This document shows, piece by piece, positions 1 through 11,999 of a stretch of DNA of 64,000 nt (position 1 is its first letter; each line of letters begins with the position of its first letter). The stretch is from Tetracentron sinense (Eukaryota; Streptophyta; Magnoliopsida; Trochodendrales; Trochodendraceae). The notes below the pieces were generated by a model that searched no databases, was not told the DNA's origin, and saw only the letters and a program-made list of their open reading frames with translations. The stretch is from the NCBI GenBank assembly GCA_015143295.1, contig JABCRI010001393.1:57474-121473 (forward strand), given 5' to 3'. A program made the translations under genes and the position numbers.

Positions 1-1372
1 AAAGAAGAACTAAAGGTATGGAGAAATTAATTTTCCATACCCTATTTCCCTTCCTTCTTCCTCTTCTCTTCTTTCTCTCTTCCACAAACCCTAGTTTACT
101 ATTCCTAATTTTCTACTTTATGAAATGAACACGCATTATTGAAAAATAGGTTAATACAAATCTTGAATGGCTTTTGCGGGCATATATGTCTAACAAAACT
201 TTTGTAAGAAGGGGGTAGTTTTGCAGCAGAGAAATCCAAAAGTGAAGGGCGTACTAGAATTGTGAAGCAAGGGACTTGTTCTTCAACTTTTCTCTTGAGA
301 CACCGGAAAATTGCTCGTCATCTTCTATCCTCTTGGATTTCATACACAACCCGTAGGAGAACTGCTAAGCTCTCCCACCGCGTAACTCTCAAAGAAACTC
401 CAATGACGAAACCAGACTTCTGGAGATCTCTTTTGAGGCTATTTCTAAAGAAGAGGCCAAAAAATGTAAGGTTAATATAAGAATCAATTCAATCAATGTG
501 CCCTTCTTTTCAGGCAAGTACTAGGTTGCTCTTCTTAACCGCCATAGATTAAGAAGATGGCAGGACTATTAGTGAAAAATAATTTGTAGTTTTTAGGCTT
601 GAAATGAAGAAATCTCAAAACTATAGATGCTACGATTACGAAGAAAAGAAAATTTCCAACCACAGACTTCGAAATTAATTAAGTTTTTGAGTGTTCAGTA
701 TGTTTTTCTTTGTTCGTATTCACCGTTGTCTTGGAAGGATTGTGTACATCAGAATCTGTGTTCTCATCGGTCATAGTTTCAAATTAAATTTAAAAACCTT
801 GCTAATTTTTGTAGTTTCTCTAGCATGTAGCCTGAACATTTAATCCTTCCCCACAATATTATCCCCTAATCTTTTCACTTCATGTTCAACTATATGTTCT
901 TTTGCATTCTACTTGTGGGCAACTCTCTTGAGTGGTTCCATTGTTGCTTCATCTTTTGCTTGTTCATCTTTGGAAATTAATCCAGCAGTCATTGGTTCCA
1001 TATATTCCTCCCAAATTAAATTCCTCCCTATTTTTTAAGTACTAATGTATTTGATGGTCCACCATATCCGACAGAAATTGGGTGGATAAACCAATATTGA
1101 CAGTTCCAATGTATTTAGTAGATAAAGCTAATTATAGCCGAGTTATAGTGGTTGCCTTTTGTACTTTAAAATTGTCATATATGCAAAAGAGAACCCAACA
1201 TAACAGAGTCGATCCAATGTATTAAGTAGATAAGCTAATTATAGCCTAGTTATAGCGGTTGCCTTTTGTACTTTAAGATTGTCATAAACGCAAACGAGAA
1301 CTCAACATATCAAAGTCGAATTTCAGAAATTTTGAACATTTTATACTAAACTTTCTTCATAATAATTAATAA
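1..1372. other. Non-coding flank, no gene recognised
   Basis: AT-rich sequence with no convincing coding exon on either strand. Around 205-260 there is a diverged relative of the segment at 1816-1875: both contain a run reading roughly gcag-agaa-tccaaaag-gaaggg-gtactagaa. A tandem duplication lies at 1106-1321. The short open frame near 262-480 begins with GTG, matches no family I know, and is probably chance. Confidence 0.5.
1106..1321. repeat. Two-copy tandem duplication, period about 108 bp
   Basis: The segment starting with CCAATGTATT and running through GTTGCCTTTTGTACTTTAA appears twice, offset by about 108 bp, with a few percent mismatch. No coding content is seen. Confidence 0.8.
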
Positions 1373-1830
1373 ATCATTATAACATAATATAGCTTCATAG
1401 TTCTATAGCTCTTGCAATGTACCAAAACCTGTAATCTATAATAAACTTAATCAGTTTTCAACTTTACATACATAATCAAAATATCCCACCTTGCAAGCAA
1501 AATTTGTACATGCGTGAACTACTATATGCTATAGCATAAAATTGACTAAAAATTTTCAAACCAGAATTTTGCTATCCTATTTAGCAAATAGTAGCAAAAG
1601 CTCATAAACTCGAATTCTACTTATTGGTAGGAATTGAGCATAATGATTAAATCAATAAAATCTAAAGTAAGGGTGAGGAACAACTTTATCTCTATTTCAG
1701 CTGAAGCATGGTAGAAACCATTGTTCTTAAATCTGATGTTGCCCCATCAAGCAAGGCTCTAGTTGACAAAAAGAATACTCAAAAATTGTGAAGCTTCTCC
1801 GGGGAACTGAAGCTTTCGTAAGAAGGGGAT
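1373..1830. repeat. Dispersed copy of the repeat that forms the 15.6-27.6 kb array
   Basis: The segment begins at ATCATTATAACATAATATAG, the same point at which units of the downstream array join. It follows that unit for about 390 bp, including CAGTTTTCAACTTTACATAC at 1452. It then jumps to the part reading CAAAAATTGTGAAGCTTCTC, so roughly 500 bp of the array unit is missing. Sharing the left boundary with the array junctions suggests that ATCATTATAAC marks a real element or unit edge. Confidence 0.7.
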
Positions 1831-1844
1831 TGTTTTGCAGTAGA

Positions 1845-1920
1845 GAACTCCAAAAGAGAAGGGTGTACTAGAACTCCAAAAGAGAAGGGTGTACTAGAAC
1901 TCCAAAAGAGAAAGGTGTAC
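1845..1920. repeat. 26-bp tandem repeat, three copies
   Basis: The unit GAACTCCAAAAGAGAAGGGT plus GTACTA starts at 1845, 1871 and 1897. The third copy has one substitution (AAAGG for AAGGG). No coding role is seen. Confidence 0.9.
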
Positions 1921-2009
1921 CCAAGAAGAGGTATTGACTATTGGGTTTGGTTTTTGAAAAGAGGATGTAAAATCAATGAAAATAAATTTATAAACTAATT
2001 TATGTCATT

Positions 2010-2460
2010 ATGTTGTATTCTTAGTATTTGTAAAACAAAGACATACCCTATTGTGTTTAGTCCTACTTTGGAGGGAGGCTTTTTCAGTTGGTTTTTTTTA
2101 ATATCTTCCTAATTCTTCATATAATTATTTCCTTCATTGTTTAAGAGCTTTGGCAATCCGTTTTTCTTTCCTTAATAGTGCATTAATGTTTTGACCGTTG
2201 ATTATTCTAACCGATTTTTTTTGGGTGTTTAAGACCCCTTAATAGGTGTAAGTTTTTCTATATAAAAACCTAACATATCCTCCTCTTCAAGAACAAGAAA
2301 CGAACAGCAACTGTGAAAGCACTTTTCTATAATAAAAACAAAAACAAAGTCTTCTTTCTTCTGTGTTTTTCTGGTTTTAATTTGGGTAATATCACCCGTG
2401 GCGAGTTAATTTGTCTTTATTACTTGCATGTGCACACTTAACAAAGAGCGGCTGTTGAAT
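2010..2460 (+). promoter_or_regulatory. LTR-like or promoter-like segment with TATA box
   Basis: A TATA-like CTATATAAAA sits at 2258-2267, followed by a stretch rich in AAC and AAG and then by T-rich DNA. The region starts near TGTTGTATTC and ends near CACACTTAACA, a TG...CA layout seen in plant LTRs. I find no target duplication, primer-binding site or polypurine tract, so the LTR reading is a guess. It ends just before the left edge of duplication copy A. Confidence 0.3.
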
Positions 2461-3064
2461 CCTGGATATCGGGCGCCGTCTACCTAACTGCACCAGAGAA
2501 TATCTAAGTGGAGTTGAAATTGATTTCAAGGACAATGGTTTACAACCACGCCTCAGCATTTAATCGATTAATTAGTTTGGATTATTTAAAATCTGTTTTG
2601 CAGATTCTATACACTATAATCTTGTATTACTTAAAACACTTTATTTTTTGCAGAAAATAGTAAACTATTTGCCTTTGAGATTCAGATTGGAGTTACTGTC
2701 CGAACAGTGTATATACTGATTGGAGTTGTTGTTCGAACAGTGTAAAGACAGGATTTTTAATCAGGCCAGATCTGGTAATTACATACGTTTATCATATATG
2801 AAAATCTGGTTATTGTGAACTGCTACTGGTTATTGTGAACTACTACTGGAAGTGCAGATTTGGGGATATTGATTCAAACATTGCCATAGCTACAATAGAC
2901 TTTATATTCTGAGTTCAGAAATTATTTTCGCTACACTATAAACTTTCTAAAACAGCTGGAAAAAATTCTTATGAGTTTAACTAAAAATAGATATCCCAAA
3001 TTTTTTGTTTTACTAAAATACGTAAACCCAACAATGGATCATGTAGATAGTTCTGAATCTTCTG

Positions 3065-3429
3065 TTACTGTTCTTTAGTATTCCCGTTCATGGTAGAAAT
3101 AAATAAGGTGGAAAGGATCAAAACACCAAGGAGAAGTAGAAATCTTAATACCTCATTCAAATGCCAAATGCCCTCTTCCTCCTCCATGTCTTTAACATCC
3201 TCACTTTCATTGAATTCTTCATTTTCCAAATGACTAGGGATCAATTTACCAGCCCATACACTAGACCCATCTTCTTGTTTTACGAAGTCCTCTTGTGAAG
3301 AAGAAGATAACTCCTAGCAGAATTCACGGTCATATGAGACTTCATATGACCTCCCAAGGACCTCCCACGGAAAAATCTTCTTGTAGAACTTGAATAAATG
3401 CTTCTTGTAGAACTGAATTTGGTCTCTCT
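3065..3429 (-). pseudogene. Unidentified coding remnant, acidic with hydrophobic C-terminal tail
   Basis: On the minus strand one frame runs from a possible splice acceptor near 3430 to a TAA at 3065-3067, broken once by a TAG at 3314-3316. The last 83 codons are open. They begin ELSSSSQEDFVKQEDGSSVW, pass through an acidic stretch (DVKDMEEEEG) and end in a hydrophobic run FLLLLGVLILSTLFI followed by about 10 polar residues. That looks like a tail-anchored or single-span membrane protein C-terminus. Copy B (31142) preserves the same length and frame with few amino-acid changes. I do not recognise the family. The TAG could be a true stop in a pseudogene, or it could lie in an intron whose acceptor is CTGCTAG, giving an exon that starts with GAG. 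Confidence 0.4.
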
Positions 3430-3999
3430 CTTGGGTAAAAAATATTAAATTTCAAGAAATGGGTTTGTGATGACCTTTGTTGCTAATAATGGCTATGGGA
3501 AAAAAAAAGGGAGAGAGTTTTTCTCTCTTACTCACTCTTCTTCAGTTATTTGTGCTCTTCTTTAGTTTTCTAATTTAACTATGAAGACTCCAAGATTTTT
3601 GTGGTAGAATTTTCCTTTCAAAGGTGATAGCCAAAGCTCCACTCAGCTCTAAAACCAAGCTGGAGTTGCTAAAGTCGTTTAGGTGAGCGTTCAAAGAACA
3701 AAATCAAGAGAAAGAATGGGCAGTCACATGAGAGAGATGAAAGGTGGTATTGATGACCCAAGAAAGGGAGTGGATAAACTTCCCTAAAAATCCAATTTCC
3801 ACTCAGGGCTATCTCTGGAAAATCAATCAAATATATTTCGACTAAAACTACTCACCATCTCAATTATTCGCACCAGAAAACAACAATACCAGTCCGCATA
3901 ATAAATGAACTACCAAAGTGAATATCTCCAATTATCAATCCCCCTCCATAGAACCGCGTTATTCCAAGCCAAATCAACCCAGAATTACCTTCTTAATCA

Positions 4000-6900
4000 T
4001 TACTAGATCAACTCACTTGAAATCAATGTTAGTCTAGTTAGCAACAAAGTTGACAATCATCTAGAGATATTAAACCTAGAAGATCTCACTAATCTAAACC
4101 ATTATCAGAATCTTAATTAATCTAAATTAAAAACCAGATTAATAATTAATATAAAATACATATTAACTACTAAAGCTACATTATTAACAAAAACCTATAA
4201 TTGATCCAAAATCTAGATTAACTAACCTAATTGAAAAATTATCTAATTTATAGACTAACAGATTAACATTGATCTAACTAACATATTAATTAACAAATTT
4301 ATAAACTAACATCTAATCTACTAAATAAAATACATAAGATTGTAAAAGAAATAAACTAAAATGGTAAGACTTAGAGTGAGTGAAGTCAGGAGCAAGAGCA
4401 GCCATGCACAGCAGCAGACAATGGTAGCCGAGAGCAAGATAAAATAAATTGTAAGGCTTTTATTTTTAGTGTCAAGTAAGACCTGAAAAATGTAATATAA
4501 AATAACAATAGAAACAAGACAAAAGCTAGAAGGTTAATGATTAGAAAGCAATGAACAAAATCTAACCTTTTTCTCATTTGTTTTGTTAGGTTGTATCAAT
4601 GTCTTAACATTGTAGCTATATCGATAATTCCTTCGTCTCTTAAACATTTGACTCGAACTCCTGATTCTAGTTCATATGTTCGTAGAATAAACCTATAAAA
4701 ACAAATAAATTAAGGTAAAAAACTAAGTAGAAATAGCTCATTCAGAAGTTTGCTTGGCATTAAATAAGCCTGCAAAGATTTAAAAAAATTATCATAAGCT
4801 AAACTTGCTTTCAAATGTTCTCGAGAACATTCATATCTTAATGGCCCTTTTTAGGAAGTCGCGATGAATCCCACCCCATAGTTTTCAGATAACTCCCATG
4901 GTGCAGTTGTATAGCGAAGGAGTACATAAAAAAAGGTTCAAAAAAACAAGTTTCATACATAGAAAATTTTAAGAAAAGAGAAAAAAATAAAAATATAATA
5001 TTCAAAATTACAAAAACCATTTTGACTAGAATTAACGTCACCAACTAACTATAAGGAAATACTTCACAAAGTAAAGCTAATGAAACATATAAACACTAAC
5101 CCTACTTTATTAACAATTATTTCCAAACAACAAAGGAACGAATGAAAGCATAAAAGCACAAGAAAAAAGAAGAAAATGGAGAACAAATAATTAGATTAAC
5201 AACCTAAGACCATTATACATGTGTTTCTAATGCTTATTATAAAGACTCGTTCTCCAAGTAATTCTTATGTGTTGATTCAAAATAAGACCTAAATAAATAA
5301 ATAATATGCCACATCATTTTTTTGTCTAAGCGTATAAGATATGTGTGGAGAAATAGGCGCTTCAGGCTTTGTTTGTTTGGAGGGAAATATTATGGAAAAA
5401 AAAAATCTCAGAAATAATCTCATTTCTTTACAGAAAAATTCCCTTCAAACATATATTACTATTGGAGAATTATTTAAATCAAAAACTTGGTATTCTAGCA
5501 TGACACATAGTTTTTTTCTATTCCCTAAAAATAATTTCATGCACCTATTTTTCCTCCAAATAAATGCAGTATAGTTCCATTCCAATTATATTTTCGAATG
5601 TCTACACCCCGAAATTTGGGTTTATCCCATTATGTCCCACATACATAGCTCTCTTTAACCATTAAATAGGGTGACAGAAGCAAAGATCTCACCCTATACA
5701 TAGCTTCCCTACATCTATAGAATAGAGTAGATTACAATATATGGAAATAAAAAATGATACCAAAAGTTAGAATATATATATATACATATACCCCCATATC
5801 ACAGAATACTCACGGTTCATACAGAAGAAGAAAACATACAACTGAGATGAATGGATGCAAAATAAAGATTCACCTCTACATCACCAGATCCTTTGCGCGT
5901 AAGGAAAGCATATATATGATACAGTCATCATCAGTATATCTTTCCAACTATACAGGTGCAACCTCTTTTTTCGGCTAACACAAGAGAACACACACACCCA
6001 CCATTGTCCTACGCAATCCTTCCCAACTTGCCAGAGTTTCATTATGTAAACATATTATTGTTATTCTTTTCAAGCGCTAAAATAAGGGAAAAAGCCTGAG
6101 CACGTATTCCTTTCCAAAGGACAAAGTATAAGTTCTTTTACCAAAGATGCAAGGATAGGAAGTCTCAAATGATTATCACCCTTCATCTATCTATTGGAAG
6201 CCAAAGTAATATTGGATTTCTAAACCAATGACAACTTATTTAAATGGACATGCATTGTGCAATCTCCAACATTCCCGGAATACTTTCCTTAAACAATTGG
6301 AATTTTTCTAAAATTTAGCCATTATTGCTCCAGGTAGAAAGTTTTCCAATCAATCATATTTATGAAATATCCAACATTTAGCCAATCTAGCGTAGACTTC
6401 CTATTCTACGACATTGAATTATTGATGAACCGTCAAAATCAGTTTATTGTAGTTAGTATTAGTATGACCTTTGTACTATGAATCTTTTTGTGTCTGGAGT
6501 TTGAAAACCAGTCCCAATAGGTCTTTTCTAGGGAGTTACCATGACTTGATTGATGGCCAACGACTCTTTTCCAACCTTTGAAGTTACCATGACATGATTG
6601 TTGAAATCTTTAGCTTGCTGCCATATTATTATTTTCTACCCATAGACTTCCATTTTAGACCGAGGGTGGTCAGTTCCCTTGCCATATCCAAAGATTGTTG
6701 TAAAGGTTCCTTTCCACACACCGTCTTAAAGCAAAAGCCAACCCTAGCTCTGGTTCCGCTCCTCGCATGCAAAAAGAAAAAAAGAGAGAAAGTGAAGTCG
6801 GTAGTGGGAGAAGTCGTGGCTAGGGTTAGGGTTTTCTGTAATTCTAGTTTTTTATATCAGTCGGACAGTGATTTTTTTTTGTCGAGTTCGGTTTGCTTTC

Positions 6901-7090
6901 GATTAAAGAAAGAGATGTGTTGTGTTCATTTCTCCCTATAACCTGATTGTGTTTCTATTGTATGCTCATTTGCATCCACGAAGGACCCACATTTCCCATG
7001 CGACAAGCACCCCGACTACACTTATCTTCAAACATCAGATTATTTTCATATCACAGAACAAACCCCAGATACAAACAAGTACAATAAAGT
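4000..7090. other. Non-coding part of duplication copy A
   Basis: I see no convincing exon here. The 4000-4360 part is very AT-rich with many TTAATTA-type strings. The 5208-7090 part is present only in copy A, and next to it (7091-7270) the KU80 remnant continues, so copy B probably lost this stretch. A string resembling a gypsy LTR start (TGTCTACACCCCGAAATTTG) occurs at 5599 without a visible partner. The open frame at 6594-6941 has no recognisable domain. Confidence 0.4.
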
Positions 7091-7688
7091 AAACTGAAAT
7101 TCTCGAACATCCTCAGCAAAAGGCTGGCTGCTCAATAACTTACAATGTTATCCTTGTTAGACAACATTGGGGGTTTAAACCCCAACGACAACACTCCTTT
7201 GTCATTGTCTTCATACATAGCGCAGAATTGCCACGTTATCCATTTCTTTTACGACTCTTTCATATAATAGTGTCTTTGAGATAAAGAGTAGATAGGGATC
7301 AAATAGAATCAAGTGGTGTAAAATTGAATAACTAAATATTTTAATTACATAAAAAGATGTCATTTGGACAAATCATTCCCATTTACATAAAGCAACATCA
7401 GATTATCTGGATCTAAATCAAAGCAGACAAATTTTACTGCATTATGTTGGAAGCATCAGTAAATCCAAGAAGCTTTACATTCTTTTCTGGTTTGAACTTG
7501 ACAGCGTCCCTCAGATGAAATAGGAACTACTTGAGGTCCATAGCTATAACCTTTAATCCTTTGCTCTGGGGGTAGAATTTTATTAGGATCTTCTACTCTT
7601 CTGTATTCAAATTCTACCTTGACTTCATGGATAGCAAATTTATCAACTGGAGGTGCTTTATGGGAATATTTTTTCAGAGGGAGGAAAT
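7091..7688 (-). pseudogene. KU80 (XRCC5-like) fragment, copy A
   Basis: KU80 pairs with KU70 to bind DNA ends in non-homologous end joining. The exon at 7438-7688 reads FLPLKKYSHKAPPVDKFAIH and continues through VEDPNKILPPEQRIKGYSYG to PQVVPISS, a typical plant KU80 core. It then loses frame: SSEG is followed by GACGCTGTCAAGTTCAAACC, which encodes DAVKFKP only in another frame, so bases of the usual SAEWDA stretch are missing. The next exon starts at 7273 but lacks about 63 bp in the middle. Beyond it a decayed stretch still gives PFAEDVREFQF at 7091-7125. The N-terminal vWA region and C-terminal half are not recognisable. The same frameshift is in copy B, so it predates the duplication. Confidence 0.85.
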
Positions 7689-7699
7689 CTATAGTATAC

Positions 7700-9060
7700 A
7701 TAGAGAAATCGTATTACAGAGAAGAATTCTACAATCAATAGTGTAACATAATATCTAAAGCATCTTATTCTTATTTCTGCTGCAGAAGGCTAAATTGAGC
7801 TTCCAACAAAACATTCCAGCAAAGATATTGGATACAATCACCAAGGGTAGTTTTCCTCACGGGAGTGTTCACCTTTCTCTTTGGTAAAAGTCTTTGTATC
7901 ATTTGGGGGTTCTAGTTGTCTAAGATATTTGGGTTTCTATGTATTCACTTCTTTCAAATTTACCTAATATAATTCCTATATACCGAATTACCGATAAAAA
8001 AATTTCCATAGGGAACACTGCCAAAATTAAATTACTAATTCTCACTGAAGGTTGAGCTCCACACTATCTTTTCATCCGAGAAGGTTGAGCTCCACACTAT
8101 CTTTTCATCTTCTAAACATTAATGATTAATAATTGGGAATGCAATCAAGTTATTCCTGGCATGTGCTTACTTCCTTGGTAGAAGTGTGGCATTTGTTTGT
8201 TATCTAATGAACCAAGTAACTGGGAATGTAATCAAGATATCTAATTATGCAGCTCTTAGTAGTATTTCATCCCTGATAAATAGGGAATATATCATTTACT
8301 CACACTGGGCTTCTGATCTCTAGTGATCCAAAAATTTTTTAAGTGGTTACACTTAAATTAATTGATGTAGATCAGAGATGAACAACTACCGATAGAAAAG
8401 ATACTAATACATGCATAATAAATTCTGGAATTGCTGAAGGTTTGACGTTATTCTTTTGAATCTTCTGTTTGTATAGTGTCCTTCAGTTATAAATTTTCTT
8501 ATTATCTTCAAGGAGCAGCGAATTGACTGATAAACAATTTATTGACTGCATGACTGACTACTGGGTCTCCAATCATGGTTAATGTACCCATGAATGCTGA
8601 TCAGAGAGGGCATGTGAGAATCCGAATGTTGGGGGATTATGTAATATGGATCTGAAGGCAGATAAGTTTAAAAAAGAAAAAAATGGTGATATTTGAGTGG
8701 AATTCTAGGACAGACGCTGTAAACATGTGCTCATCAATCATGACTGATTGAAACATTTGGCCCACCTTTTTGATGGTCCACAGTGCAAAATAATTGCATT
8801 CAAATTGGACAAACAGTAACATTTGATTAATATAATTAAATGCATTTTATTTGTTGGGAAAACCTCCTTACATATAGGATTGTCCATCGGTGAAATTTGT
8901 GCCAATGCCTCTATCATTATAATGGTCTTGATTGCTAACTCTTGCATTAGGATTGGCTAGATTAATCACCACATGTTTCTGTATAACACAAATATTAGAA
9001 TAGGGCTGAGTCGTATTTTACCAAAATTAAATGTCCCACATATCCTCAAGTTTTGGAATG
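7700..9060. other. Non-coding part of duplication copy A, with a short tandem duplication
   Basis: No exon is recognised. At about 8047-8110 the string GAAGGTTGAGCTCCACACTA plus TCTTTTCATC occurs twice in tandem, and copy B has the same doubling near 34148-34212. The minus-strand open frames between 8637 and 8947 match no family I know. Confidence 0.4.
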
Positions 9061-9072
9061 AAATTTTCAGCA

Positions 9073-9205
9073 TTTACTTTATTTGTGTTCTTATAGTATT
9101 ATAACACACTGTTATCAGGATTTCAGAATTTACTTTATTTGTGTTCTTATAGTATTATAACACACTGTTATCAGGATTTCAGAATTTACTTTATTTGTGT
9201 TCTAA
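9073..9205. repeat. 56-bp tandem repeat, about 2.3 copies
   Basis: TTTACTTTATTTGTGTTCTT starts at 9073, 9129 and 9185. The first two copies continue through TATTATAACACACTGTTATC to the end of the unit. Copy B (about 35176-35335) has the same array with a rearranged third unit. Confidence 0.9.
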
Positions 9206-9282
9206 TGGATAAATGCAATCAATTCAATTATCATTCATTTATACATAATAGTATATGAAATTAATAATATAACACAACTGTT

Positions 9283-9500
9283 AACAGGATTTCATCAAAC
9301 ACGTGAGAGGCATCATTCATTCAACCCTTAGAATTGACTAGAAATTTCATCAAACACGTGAGAGACATCATTCATTCAACCCTAACACAACTGTTAACAG
9401 GATTTCATGAAACACGTGAGAGGCATCATTCATTCAACCCTTAGGCTTGACTAGAAATTTCATCAAACACGTGATAGGAATCATCCATTCAACCCACACA
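9283..9500. repeat. Minisatellite with a G-box core, copy A
   Basis: Four units contain TTTCATCAAACACGTGAGAG or a close variant followed by CATCATTCATTCAACCCT. The core CACGTG is the palindromic G-box bound by plant bZIP and bHLH factors, but nothing here shows regulatory use. Copy B has six units. Confidence 0.85.
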
Positions 9501-10169
9501 TAATAGATTTCCAAATTTCTGTATTAAAGAAAAAAGGCAGAAGCTAAATATTGATGAAGCAATTTTCTACCATCTCTTACAGAGAGACTGTAGCTGAGCA
9601 ATTTTACACTATCTATTTGAATTTTAATTTAATCATAGATTCATGCAACAAAAAACACAAAGTGAGAGTTCTTACCACTGGTAAAATTCCACCACAGCCC
9701 TCATAAATGGTTTAAATTGCAGAAATAATAAAATTCAATTGAAGGTAAAGAGGGGAAACGGAATTGCAAAATTTAAATGAATAGAGGAGTGCAAGCCCCA
9801 ATGAGCAGTACCTTCTTCTCCTTGGGATCGTAACACTCGGGTACCAGTCAACCCGACTTGCATTATCGAGCGCTTGTTTCGGGTTGGAATGCACGTGTTT
9901 CTGATGCTTCGTCCTCTCTCCAGAATGATTCCTCGACCAACTGTAATTAAACTTAACAAACAAAATTTACAAAATTCAGCGATTTCGTGCCTTTTTATGA
10001 ATTTGAATCAAATGTGCTTGAAATTTTTGATAAACATGAAATCTCCCCCAGTTTTCATTGATGAAATCTTTCAAAAAGTGAATAAAATTGCCCGAAAACC
10101 ATATTTTAGAAGGAAAAAAAAAGAGGGGTGTTAATTTGGACGAAAATCTAGAGTCTGAATTCGAAATCT

Positions 10170-10172
10170 AGG

Positions 10173-10209
<37 letters not shown>

Positions 10210-11999
10210 GATAGAAACTCAAATCTGATCCTAATCAAATCATAGTAACCTAATCTCTTTCAAAATTCAAATTCAAATTACCTTGAGATGAGATACACTG
10301 TATCTCATCTCACTTTAATACACCAATTTATTGTATCTCTAATACTACCTATAGTAGAATTAGTAGAAAGGAAATGGATAAAAACCTTTATTTCTATCAC
10401 GCGGCTCAATCCTACTTCCAGTGATTTCTCTAATTTCTGCAACTCTTCTATATCTAATCCTTGGAGCTCTTCACCCTGAAATATTCCTGTTATTGATGGG
10501 CATTGTCTTAATATTATAATGTAATATGTGCATATATCAATCAATTAATAGATATACGAATGTGCAAAAAAAAAAGTTATACAAACTTATACCTCAGTTG
10601 TTGGCTTTTCTCTGCAAATCCTCGCTCAATCTGGTGTAGTTGCTATTCTCTAGCTAAAAGGACATCAAAGCATTTTCATTGAAATATTTAGTTCAGTATA
10701 TAAACTTCAAAGATCATAAATCTAAAATCTCATAAAACAAGACTTCAAATCTCACGATGGTTAGAATTAATTTTGTTAGAAAATTTGAAAAAGTGACTCA
10801 AATTTCCGAACAACTACCATGACAAAGTGCAAAGTGCCAAGATTTATGTCTCAACAAAAGAATGGACAGCACTTGTCCTTATGTAAATTCTAAGTTGGTC
10901 AGTAATGTTTGTTTGAGAGCTTAACCTAGATTAGTGGAGTGACAAAATTTTACAATACTTCTTTTCCAACAGGATGCATGGAAGACAAGTAGACTAGTGG
11001 AGGTCTCATCTAACTGAGATGAGAACTTGAAAGAGTTTCAAAAACCAAGGGTTATGATCAAGATAAGAGTATCCAGGATAGTGATACAGGGTCCCGGTTC
11101 TAAATTATCGGTACAAACATTGAAGTATCAGGTTCAAGGGTCCAAGATCTAGATTTCAGGGTTGAATTATATGATTCCAGGCATTTTACCAAGATAAGGA
11201 GTTCGAGAGTTATGTTTTGACACAGCTCGGATATGGACCTTGTGTTGAAAAAATAAAAAATTCCTGAACATAATCAAGCAACTCATAATATTATGGAACC
11301 CTTTCAATCACAATACAGTAGAGTCTAAAATAAGATGTAGAAAATAACTTATTGATTATCATTTTTAGAGCAGTGCACATGACAGGTGTAACATGTTACT
11401 AAATTGTTAGTAAGGGCACATTACTTACAAATTACAATTGTAATTCGCATTGCATCCAAGGTCTGTTTTACCGAGCTAAGTTTCACTAAGCTTGGTGCCT
11501 ATCAAATTTGACTGGTCTCAAATATATTCTACTGTAATTATCTAAAAACTATAGATATTGTAAGGCAAATCACCAACCTGATTACTGTTACAGAATCAGA
11601 TTGTACATGCATTGATGGGTGGTCACCCCCTTGTCCATTCTGCATGAGAGAGCTTTAATCATTGCAAATTGGACAAGTGGTTGATGGAGGGTGAGAGTAG
11701 GGATTGACTGAGAGTATGTCTAGCATTCCTCTTTCCTAGAATAAGGGAAAAAGGCCGCAACTCTGTACTAACGTAGGTAAATGACATCCTCTAGCAAAAA
11801 AGAAAACTCTGCATTTGTTTGATAAATTGCCTAAATGCCAAAATATGGGGTTTTCTCACTGATATCGAAACTGCATTTTACTTTTTCATTACTGTTTTGA
11901 ACTTGAGAACAACAATATTTTTTCTTCTTCGGTTTTTCTGTTTTCCTTTCTCTCTCTTTAATTTCTGTTCTGTTGTTGTTCTCTATTATACTGGGATAG
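10170..11999. other. AT-rich spacer, no gene recognised
   Basis: An (AT)n microsatellite lies at 10179-10206. The rest is AT-rich with no supported exon, up to the splice acceptor of the DUF7705-type fragment at 11997-11999. The T- and C-rich tract at 11880-11990 suits an intron 3' end. Confidence 0.45.

Larger units (their letters stand above)
2466..10168. repeat. Segmental duplication, copy A
   Basis: This segment is near-identical in the same orientation to 30548-36359. The match starts at ATATC-GGCGCCGTCTACC in both and ends at GAGTCTGAATTCGAAATC in both. Differences are scattered substitutions plus some large indels. Copy A keeps 5208-7223, which copy B lacks. Copy A lacks about 63 bp of a KU80 exon that copy B keeps. 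Copy A also has about 60 bp near 9823-9885 that copy B lacks. Both carry the same decayed gene fragments on the minus strand. Outside the two edges the sequences are unrelated, so this is a duplication of a defined block. Confidence 0.92.

Noticed and set aside
5599-5640. Possible gypsy LTR start TGTCTACACCCCGAAATTTG
   Set aside because: Only the first 20 or so bases resemble an LTR start. No matching end, second LTR, primer-binding site or target duplication was found.
6594-6941. 115-residue plus-strand open frame in duplication copy A
   Set aside because: Composition is like translated AT-rich spacer with poly-A and poly-T runs. There is no counterpart in copy B and no known domain.
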